Positions 54,190 through 61,355 of a stretch of DNA of 64,000 nucleotides are shown one piece after another. The DNA lies in assembly GCA_965220235.1 (NCBI GenBank), contig OZ244815.1, positions 3,612,496 through 3,676,495 on the forward strand, written 5' to 3'. The translations under genes and the position numbers were made by a program. Every line of letters starts with the position of its first letter. The stretch's first letter is position 1. Source of the stretch: Bin55 sp965220235. GTDB lineage: Bacteria > Pseudomonadota > Gammaproteobacteria > Pseudomonadales > Azotimanducaceae. Under the pieces are notes generated by a model. It was not told where the DNA came from. It worked only from the letters and a program-made list of their open reading frames with translations, and made no database searches.

Positions 54190-54357
54190 TTAGCCGATTT
54201 CGATCATCTCGAAATCCTCCTTCCCGACACCGCATTCTGGGCACATAAAATCCTCTGGCACGTCCTCCCAGAGCGTGCCGGGTGGAACATCCTCCTCCTC
54301 GCAACCCTCCGCTTCGTCGTAGATGTAGCCACAAACAATGCACTGCCACTTGCGCAT
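54190..54357 (-). CDS. rubA: Rubredoxin (55 residues)
   Basis: A short gene. The protein begins MRKWQCIVCGYIYDEAEG and has the two metal knuckles CIVCGY and CPECGVG that hold one iron, with the conserved PPGTLWEDVPEDF between them. It carries single electrons in the cytoplasm, for example to alkane hydroxylases or detoxifying reductases; no alkB is in the window. It lies in the short space between recG and ubiA, an arrangement with parallels in Pseudomonas where rubredoxin genes lie near ubiA. The ribosome binding site is weak. Confidence 0.95.
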   Translation of the reverse strand: MRKWQCIVCGYIYDEAEGCEEEDVPPGTLWEDVPEDFMCPECGVGKEDFEMIEIG

Positions 54358-54413
54358 GGATTAAAGGTGAGTAGAAAGAAAGTGTGTAATGTTATTGTGG
54401 CGTTGAGTCCGCA

Positions 54414-55277
54414 TTGATCGACAAGCTTGTTGCCGTTCTGCAACTGACCAGACTCGATCTTCCGGTCGGTTCTCTATTACTGATGTGGCCTACGATCACA
54501 GCATTGTGGATCGTCAGTGATGGCATTCCACGATATGACTTGCTCTTGCTCTTCATTGTCGGCACGGTGCTCATGCGCTCAGCGGGATGCGTCATCAACG
54601 ACATCGCTGATCGAAATATCGATGCCCATGTCGAACGTACGTTTAAACGTCCACTTGCTGACGGTCGACTGTCGGTCTGGACCGCACTGATCATCTTTGC
54701 AGCGCTCGCGCTATTGGCGCTCGCAGTCGTACTACAACTCAATCTGAAGACACAATTACTGGCAGTGGCAGGTTTCGCAATCGCAGTGCTCTACCCGTTC
54801 ATGAAACGAGTCACGATGTTGCCGCAACTGGTGCTTGGTCTCGCGTTCTCGTGGGGTATTCCCATGGCATCAACTGCTGCACTTGACGCCTGGAGCTTCC
54901 ATCCAGCACTGTATCTACTCTTTGCATCCAACTTTTGCTGGATCGTCGCCTACGACACGATTTACGCGATGGTCGATCGAGACGATGACATCAATCTCAA
55001 CATAGGTTCGACTGCGATTCTGGCTGGGAATCGGGTCGTCACTGTGGTGGGTGCGCTCGGCCTACTCACCCTCGCACTTTGGTTGGTGATGGGCGTTGTA
55101 TTGGATTTAAGCATGAGTTTTTACGTTGCTATGCTCATCATTGCTGGCTTGTTTGTATACCAATTTAGGGAACTGCGCAAACCTGACAATCGCAAAGGCT
55201 GGTTTGTGGCATTTAAAAGCAATATTTGGGTAGGTACAGTCCTCATGATCGGCACGGCGATGGGCATGGCATCGTGA
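54414..55277 (+). CDS. ubiA: 4-hydroxybenzoate polyprenyltransferase
   Basis: An integral membrane prenyltransferase for ubiquinone synthesis. The 287 residues hold about eight or nine membrane helices and the two Asp-rich motifs: NDIADRNIDAHVERT and DTIYAMVDRDDD. The start is a TTG; an in-frame stop lies nine codons upstream and no ATG fits. No ubiC precedes it. The stop overlaps the start of the TRAP small permease as GTGA, an unusual link between quinone synthesis and transport genes. Confidence 0.93.
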   Translation: MIDKLVAVLQLTRLDLPVGSLLLMWPTITALWIVSDGIPRYDLLLLFIVGTVLMRSAGCVINDIADRNIDAHVERTFKRPLADGRLSVWTALIIFAALALLALAVVLQLNLKTQLLAVAGFAIAVLYPFMKRVTMLPQLVLGLAFSWGIPMASTAALDAWSFHPALYLLFASNFCWIVAYDTIYAMVDRDDDINLNIGSTAILAGNRVVTVVGALGLLTLALWLVMGVVLDLSMSFYVAMLIIAGLFVYQFRELRKPDNRKGWFVAFKSNIWVGTVLMIGTAMGMAS

Positions 55278-55780
55278 TTCGGCAAGTCGTTCGGGTCATT
55301 GAGCGAACCAATGAACTGTTAGGCAAGTCCGTCGCGATGCTTGCCTTCTTCATGGCAATCCTCACGTTCGTAATCGTGATACTGCGATACGTGTTCGATA
55401 TTGGCTCAATCGCGCTACAGGAATCCGTTCTTTACATGCATGCCACCCTCATCATGCTCGGTTTGGCCTATGCATTACAAACGGACAGTCACGTTCGCGT
55501 TGACATCATCTACACTCGATTGCGACCTAACGTCAAGCGTTTGATCAATCTATGTGGACATGTGCTATTCCTGATCCCGTTCGCAGTCCTTTTAATCGTC
55601 TATAGCTGGGATTACGTACTTGCATCCTGGCGGGTGCAGGAAAGTTCGCCAGAAGTCGGAGGCATTCCCGGCATCTACCTTCTCAAGTCGCTTATTCCAG
55701 TATCCGCGACGTTATTGATCCTGCAATCTACATGCGAAATCGCAAGGTTGTTATTCGAGCCACGACAACCTAGTGATTGA
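55274..55780 (+). CDS. TRAP transporter small permease (DctQ)
   Basis: A 168-residue inner-membrane protein with four hydrophobic segments and the DctQ pattern (LQESVLYMHATLIMLGLAYALQTDSHVRVD). It is the small subunit of a tripartite ATP-independent periplasmic transporter. The GTG at 55274 overlaps ubiA by 4 bases; a longer frame from 55226 lies within ubiA. It overlaps dctM by 8 bases. Confidence 0.88.
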   Translation: MIRQVVRVIERTNELLGKSVAMLAFFMAILTFVIVILRYVFDIGSIALQESVLYMHATLIMLGLAYALQTDSHVRVDIIYTRLRPNVKRLINLCGHVLFLIPFAVLLIVYSWDYVLASWRVQESSPEVGGIPGIYLLKSLIPVSATLLILQSTCEIARLLFEPRQPSD

Positions 55781-57134
55781 GTGGCTGCCGCTGCTGATGT
55801 TCGCGGCGGTATTTCTAATGATCCTTAGCGGGTACGCGGTCGCACCGACGCTCGCAGGCGTCGCTCTCATCTTCGCGCTTGTTGGTGCATTGACTGGGGT
55901 TTTCCATCTAGCGGATCTTGGGTTCATGCCAATCAGGGTCTTTGGGGTCATGAGCAATACCGTCCTCATTGCGCTACCGCTCTTCATCCTAATGGGCGTC
56001 ACCCTCGAACGCACCAATATTGCGAACAAGCTACTGCAATCACTTTCCATTTTGATGGCGCGCACACCCGGTGGCTTAGCGATCGCCGTCGTATTGGTCG
56101 GCGCGTTAATGGCGGCGAGTACAGGCATCGTCGGCGCAACTGTAGTAACGCTTGGGTTACTCGCGCTACCAGTGATGTTGAAACAAAACCATCAACCAAG
56201 TTTCGCGACTGGTACGATCGCTGCCACTGGAACGCTAGGTCAGATCATCCCACCGTCGATTGCACTTGTACTTCTCGGTGATGTCCTTTCGAATGCGTAT
56301 CAACAAGCCCAGCTCTCGATGGGCGTCTTTAACCCTAAAACGGTATCGGTGGAAGATCTGTTCGTCGGGTCGTTACTTCCCGGATTGGTGCTAGTAGCGC
56401 TATACGCAATCTACATCTTCACTCGTAGCCACTTCGATAAGGAGGCGGCACCTCCAGCGACGCGCAGCGAAGAAGCATTGAACATCGGTGAATTGCTTAC
56501 GAGCTTGCTCCCGCCGATTCTGTTGATCTTCGTGGTACTAGGATCCATTCTGGCTGGATATGCAACTCCCACGGAGGCTGCAGGCGTTGGCGCTTGTGGG
56601 GCACTGTTGATGGCCGTGCTTCAACGCGCATTGTCGCTCGAAACCTTAAAGGAAATCTGTCGATCCACACTCACCACAACCGCGATGGTGTTCTTCATCC
56701 TGATTGGCGCGTCCGTGTTCTCGCTGGTGTTTCGTGGTTATGGCGGTGACGAGCTCGTCTCAAGCTGGTTTGCCCACATTGAACACGCGCCACTGCTTGC
56801 GGTCGGCATCGTGATGCTGGTCATTTTCCTGCTCGGATTCGTATTAGATTTCGTCGAAATCACCTACATCGTCGTGCCGATCGTCGGACCTGTGTTACTT
56901 GCGATGGGCATAGATCCGGTCTGGTTAGGCGTGTTGATCGCGATTAACCTCCAAACCTCGTTTCTCACGCCGCCATTTGGATTCGCGTTGTTTTATCTCC
57001 GCGGTGTCACACCTCCAACAGTTGAAACGGTGGCGATTTACAAGGGGGTCGCACCGTTCGTTATGCTCCAACTTATCTTAATAGGCGTTCTCGTACTGTT
57101 TCCCACGCTGGCTACGTGGTTGCCCTCGCTTTAA
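55773..57134 (+). CDS. TRAP transporter large permease (DctM)
   Basis: A 453-residue membrane protein with about 12–13 segments. ATGTLGQIIPPSIALVLLGD, GYATPTEAAGVGACGALL and FTPP-like LTPPFGFALFYLRGV are DctM signatures. It is the sodium-coupled large subunit. The substrate-binding protein DctP is not encoded in this window, so the substrate (usually a carboxylate) cannot be guessed. The start GTG is within dctQ. The next gene is convergent, 6 bases away. Confidence 0.92.
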   Translation: MIEWLPLLMFAAVFLMILSGYAVAPTLAGVALIFALVGALTGVFHLADLGFMPIRVFGVMSNTVLIALPLFILMGVTLERTNIANKLLQSLSILMARTPGGLAIAVVLVGALMAASTGIVGATVVTLGLLALPVMLKQNHQPSFATGTIAATGTLGQIIPPSIALVLLGDVLSNAYQQAQLSMGVFNPKTVSVEDLFVGSLLPGLVLVALYAIYIFTRSHFDKEAAPPATRSEEALNIGELLTSLLPPILLIFVVLGSILAGYATPTEAAGVGACGALLMAVLQRALSLETLKEICRSTLTTTAMVFFILIGASVFSLVFRGYGGDELVSSWFAHIEHAPLLAVGIVMLVIFLLGFVLDFVEITYIVVPIVGPVLLAMGIDPVWLGVLIAINLQTSFLTPPFGFALFYLRGVTPPTVETVAIYKGVAPFVMLQLILIGVLVLFPTLATWLPSL

Positions 57135-57140
57135 GTGCAA

Positions 57141-58190
57141 CTAAATCTCCAGACCACGAGGTATACGTTGGGGTTTGATCGATTGAACTTCCTGCATGAT
57201 GGCACGGTATCGCTCGCGCTCTTCAGCCGTACGTTGAGGCATCGAAAATCCTGTTATCGAGGCATACTCTCGGTGTTCTTTCAGAAAGTCAGGATAGCCG
57301 TCATACGTAGACGTCTGCGCGAGCTTGAGGATGTCGTCCGGTTGTACTGTCTCACGCATTTCTTCCCACTTACCGTTCAGCGATAACGCATGCAATTTCA
57401 ACCCTAGTTCTTCAAGTCCATGGATCGCCAGAACCTTGTGGTAAGTTCGCGTGGATCCATAGAACGACAGCGGACGACGCATTGCTTCGATACTCTGCTC
57501 AATCTCGCTGTCGTTTTCCCCCATGATCAGATAACCACTTGAGTTAATCTCAATATCGTCCCAGGTGCGATTGGATTTCACTAATCCGGCCCGAACTGAC
57601 GGAAGCAGCACTTCTCGCATGTAACGATCTGACATGATGCCGCCATGAGGCATGATGACATCCGCCACTTCACCTGCGACACGTGCCATTACTGGTCCCA
57701 CCATAGCTAGACCAATCTTGGGTAGCGCACAATCTAACGGTCCCGGATTGAAGTTAGGCGTCATTAACGTGTAGGTGTAGTGCTTACCAAGAAACTCGGG
57801 TCGCGTTCCGTTTTGCCAGGAGTCCCAAACCGCTCTCATCATCTGAATGTACTCACGCATTCGCGGACCTGGTGGGGACCAAGTACCGCCGAATCGACGG
57901 ACGTTGTGACCTTTGACTTGACTGCCTAAGCCGATCGTAAAACGTCCATTCGATAGCTGCTGAATATCCCAGCTTTGCATCGCCAACACGAACGGGCTAC
58001 GGGGAAACGCTATCGTGACCGAAGTTTGGATTCCAATCTTCTCTGTCGCCGCCGCGGCTAGCGTCATCGTGACAATCGAATCGTGGGACAGTTCGCCGCA
58101 CCCGATGATGTCGTACCCCGCCGCTTCGGCTCTTTTTGCTTGCTCCCCGACAGAGCCGGGCCAACCACCAACACCGCTCGTTACTTTCAC
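57141..58190 (-). CDS. Luciferase-like (LLM class) flavin/F420-dependent oxidoreductase
   Basis: A 349-residue TIM-barrel protein of the bacterial luciferase-like family. The N-terminal WPGSVGEQAKRAEAAGYDII, TVTIAFPRSPFVLAMQSWDIQQLS (as IAFPRSPFVLAMQSW) and GRFTIGLGSQVKGHN match the LLM class, often annotated as F420-dependent TIGR03617-type. Whether F420 or FMN is used cannot be told from sequence by eye. The GTG start has GGAGAG 4 bases upstream. It stands alone between convergent dctM and an unknown exported gene. Confidence 0.85.
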   Translation of the reverse strand: MKVTSGVGGWPGSVGEQAKRAEAAGYDIIGCGELSHDSIVTMTLAAAATEKIGIQTSVTIAFPRSPFVLAMQSWDIQQLSNGRFTIGLGSQVKGHNVRRFGGTWSPPGPRMREYIQMMRAVWDSWQNGTRPEFLGKHYTYTLMTPNFNPGPLDCALPKIGLAMVGPVMARVAGEVADVIMPHGGIMSDRYMREVLLPSVRAGLVKSNRTWDDIEINSSGYLIMGENDSEIEQSIEAMRRPLSFYGSTRTYHKVLAIHGLEELGLKLHALSLNGKWEEMRETVQPDDILKLAQTSTYDGYPDFLKEHREYASITGFSMPQRTAEERERYRAIMQEVQSIKPQRIPRGLEI

Positions 58191-58312
58191 TCTACTCTCC
58201 TATTCCCCGGGATACTTGGTTTGAATTCGCATCGATATGACACGTACGTTCGATTCTAGCCAGCCTAATTCGAACGATTCAGCTTGCCGCAGCCATGCTA
58301 GTGACTTCGTGG

Positions 58313-58999
58313 TCATTCAACACTGATCTGTATTTCAGTTATGTGTTGATTCCTCTCAAAGTCATACCGGTGGTACATCTCTCGATACATACGCTCATCG
58401 TATACACATCCTTTTTTTCTCGCTCGATCCTCCCATCGAATCTTCTCCCATCCACTATCTTCTTGATGAGGGAAAGGTCCAACATACACTAAGCTCGCGA
58501 ACTTCATTGGTTTGTAGGTCTTAATCTGAAGCCAATTCGGTAGGGATTTCTTCAATTCCTTGTCCTGGGTGCGTACCCCAACGTCAAAGATCATCTTTCC
58601 TTGAGCTTTCTCAATCCAGTTGTAGACGTAGATCTCTTCCGGCGAGTCGTCCGGAATGTTCACTTCGTTGTTCCGTACAAACGCCCAAAATCGTTGGGTA
58701 TCCATATACGGACGCATCTCAGCGCCTAACGAAATGGGTTCATTGCTGGACTGGACGAGTGCGGTGAACTCCCCGTACCGTTTTACTCCGGCGTCGTAGA
58801 TCGTGAAGGTTGTTCCCGATTCGAGGATCTGGAGCTCGTTCTTTTCAATCGCCTGAAGAACTGTCGTAGAAGTAAGAGGTTGATCTGAATCCACCATGGT
58901 TTCAAGGCATGCTGCGTTTATGTCTAAACTGATGCCTAACGCGACGATCACCGTGCTCGCTAAGACAGTCCGAAGCAATTCTCTGACGGTCTTGTTCAA
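58313..58999 (-). CDS. Exported protein with a GyrI-like C-terminal domain
   Basis: A 228-residue protein with a signal peptide (hydrophobic 10–25, ending DINAAC) and a C-terminal 80 residues (MKFASLVYVGPFPHQED, MYREMYHRYDFERNQHITEI) that resemble GyrI/AraC-effector-binding folds, which hold small ligands. The start is a TTG. An exported member would be unusual, so the match is tentative. It is divergent from a serine hydrolase gene. Confidence 0.5.
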   Translation of the reverse strand: MNKTVRELLRTVLASTVIVALGISLDINAACLETMVDSDQPLTSTTVLQAIEKNELQILESGTTFTIYDAGVKRYGEFTALVQSSNEPISLGAEMRPYMDTQRFWAFVRNNEVNIPDDSPEEIYVYNWIEKAQGKMIFDVGVRTQDKELKKSLPNWLQIKTYKPMKFASLVYVGPFPHQEDSGWEKIRWEDRARKKGCVYDERMYREMYHRYDFERNQHITEIQISVE

Positions 59000-59232
59000 A
59001 TATCTGCCAACGTGATGGACGGGTGCCTTGCTCCTAAGATATTAGAACCGACGACCTACACGAACAAACGGGTGGATCAAGATTGCGTCTTCGCTAGTTC
59101 GCCTGACTGACCTAGGCTCTTTCGCAAACCGACGATTTTCGGAATGAAGCAATTTGTATAACCACATGGAAACTCGCAGCCTCAGTAACGAAAGTGAGAA
59201 CCCAAACACTCGGTACCTTCCATTTACCACGA

Positions 59233-60342
59233 ATGCGCACGACGTGCGTCCGTCATTCGCTCTTATTCGTCGCACTTCTCCTTTGCCAAAGTAACAACGC
59301 TAACTTGACTCAAGATACGCTCGCAGAGCTTCTAACGACGATCCGAACCGAACAGGACATGCCTGGATTGCGTGCCGCAGTGCTTGTTCGCGACGGAACG
59401 CTCATTCGAGCCGCAGTTGGACTTGCCGACGTTGAGAACAACGTTCCTTTGGATCACGATATCGGGATGCCGGGCGGGAGTACAGGAAAACCCTTCGCCG
59501 CGACGCTTGTCATGCTGCTAGTAGAAGATGGCACCTTAACTCTGGACGACCTAGCATCGGAGTGGTTAAGCGAAGAGCCGTGGTTCAAGGATCTTCCCAA
59601 CCAAGATGACATCCGGATCAGGCACCTCCTTTCTCACAGCTCTGGTCTAAGCGACTATCCTGGGACAAACCGGTACATGATGCTCTCTATTTGGCGTGCT
59701 CTTCGCCACGGGGGCATCCGATTCACACACGATGAACTGATCGAGATGGTGGCGAACAAAAAGGCACTATATCCTGTTGGTGAAGGATTCGCTTATTCCG
59801 ATTCAGGCTACCTTGTTTTAGGCAAGATCATCGAAGCGGCCGCTAGCGGTGATTACTACCAACTTTTGCAGGACCGCGTCTTAAAACCTCAGAATCTCAC
59901 CCAAGTACGTCCGCAGAACGTGTCGGCGCTACCTGACATAGCGCCAGGCTACACACGTGGCGCTCGAAACCTTCGAAAAGACGGAACTATGAAGGTTGAC
60001 CCTACTTCCGAATGGACAGGTGGCGGTTTAGTCACCAATCCCACGATGCTCGTTAGATTCTTTTCCGCTCTAGCGCGAGGCGAGGTAGTAAGACCAGACA
60101 CCTTCGAATCCATGAAAAACTCCGGATGGCAGGATCCGGAATCCCCAGAATGGCACTACGGATTTGGTCTATTCGTAGTCCATGACGGGAATGTAGTTGA
60201 ACACGGTGGACTCTGGATGGGGTACCGCTCACACGTGCGACACTATCTGGACCGCGAACTAACGATCGCCGTTCAAACCAATCGTGATGGTCCTATCAAT
60301 ATGGAAGCGATCGTTGATCAAATTGCGCAACTAGCACAATGA
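59233..60342 (+). CDS. Exported serine hydrolase, β-lactamase/esterase family
   Basis: A 369-residue penicillin-binding-protein-like hydrolase with a signal peptide (hydrophobic 9–18). The nucleophile motif STGK is at 83–86 (GGSTGKPFA), the Tyr motif is YSDSGY, and the C-terminal triad is HGGLWMGYRS rather than KTG. It is a second, divergent relative of the hydrolase at 23.6–24.9 kb. The ATG at 59233 is preferred to an upstream in-frame start at 59194, which would precede the signal peptide with extra residues. Confidence 0.85.
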   Translation: MRTTCVRHSLLFVALLLCQSNNANLTQDTLAELLTTIRTEQDMPGLRAAVLVRDGTLIRAAVGLADVENNVPLDHDIGMPGGSTGKPFAATLVMLLVEDGTLTLDDLASEWLSEEPWFKDLPNQDDIRIRHLLSHSSGLSDYPGTNRYMMLSIWRALRHGGIRFTHDELIEMVANKKALYPVGEGFAYSDSGYLVLGKIIEAAASGDYYQLLQDRVLKPQNLTQVRPQNVSALPDIAPGYTRGARNLRKDGTMKVDPTSEWTGGGLVTNPTMLVRFFSALARGEVVRPDTFESMKNSGWQDPESPEWHYGFGLFVVHDGNVVEHGGLWMGYRSHVRHYLDRELTIAVQTNRDGPINMEAIVDQIAQLAQ

Positions 60343-60406
60343 GATTCCTAGATCGTCGTCCCCTTCTGTCGCTCAATTTAGCGTAACGAGGCGCTACTCC
60401 AACTAG

Positions 60407-61306
60407 CTACGCTCGGAACAGCCACCGTAACGATTCCGCGAATATAGCGCCACCGTGTCGCAAACTATGACCACCTTCGCCGAACTCGAAGCGATAGTCA
60501 TATCCTGCGTAATCGAGTGCAGCCGCTACATCTTGGTTCGCAATAGGCCAACTACCTGGTACGATATTGGCATCACGTTTCCCACTCTGTAAGAACACCC
60601 GAATTGGAACTCGAGGTGTTCGTCTAATCATGGACGGGTAGTTGTGACCGCCTCGAAGATTCACAAACGAACCACAGTGACTCAATACTCGACCGAAGCT
60701 AGTCGGTGAGTGCCACGCAGCCGTGAACGCACAGATTCCTCCGCTCGAGATTCCGCAAATCAATCGCTTCGAGGGCTCACTCGCAAGTGTCTTACCGGTC
60801 ATAAATTCGACTAGCGGAACGATTTCGGTGTCGATAAACGTCACATGCTGGTCGGAGACTGTGTCATATTCGATACTTCGCTGTGCCGGTTCGCTCTCTG
60901 AGACTCCAGCAGTCACAAACACAGCAATGAGGGGTGGCAATTCGCCGTTCGCGCACATCGAATCAAAAACTCGAGTCGCACGCGCTGCGCCTTCGCGCGC
61001 AAGGTAGAAATCACCGTCATTGAAGTACACAAAAGCCGGCGTTTCGGTCGAATTAGCAAGGCTGGCCGATTGATAGATCGAAATCGTGCGTGTTGTCCCT
61101 GGGTAGATCTTTGATTCCGCCCAGTCACGGATCCGATTGAATTCACCGGTTGGGATTTGGCTACCAGGATAGGCTTCCGCACAGGGGTTGTATTGATTGT
61201 CCTCCGGTACCATCGTCGATTTCACGATCTCGTCTGACGAACGTCCATTGACCGCTCGCGGAGGGGGGATATGTAAGCCATACCGTTTATAGGTGTCAAA
61301 ATCCAA
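60407..61306 (-). CDS. Enterochelin esterase-like α/β hydrolase (esterase D type)
   Basis: A 299-residue hydrolase of the putative-esterase family. VYFNDGDFYLAREGA contains the oxyanion region, CGISSGGICAF the nucleophile Ser in GxSxGG, and GEGGHSLRHGG the catalytic His. No signal peptide. The start is decided by the ribosome binding site: AGGAGA at 61318–61313 is followed 6 bases later by TTG at 61306 (MDFDTYKRYG); the frame is open up to 61321, but that would place the AGGAGA inside the gene. It follows the carboxylase gene after 49 bases on the same strand. Confidence 0.8.
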   Translation of the reverse strand: MDFDTYKRYGLHIPPPRAVNGRSSDEIVKSTMVPEDNQYNPCAEAYPGSQIPTGEFNRIRDWAESKIYPGTTRTISIYQSASLANSTETPAFVYFNDGDFYLAREGAARATRVFDSMCANGELPPLIAVFVTAGVSESEPAQRSIEYDTVSDQHVTFIDTEIVPLVEFMTGKTLASEPSKRLICGISSGGICAFTAAWHSPTSFGRVLSHCGSFVNLRGGHNYPSMIRRTPRVPIRVFLQSGKRDANIVPGSWPIANQDVAAALDYAGYDYRFEFGEGGHSLRHGGAIFAESLRWLFRA

Positions 61307-61355
61307 TGTTCGTCTCCTCAATCACCAATCGGTCGTACCCTACGTTAGCGGTAAT

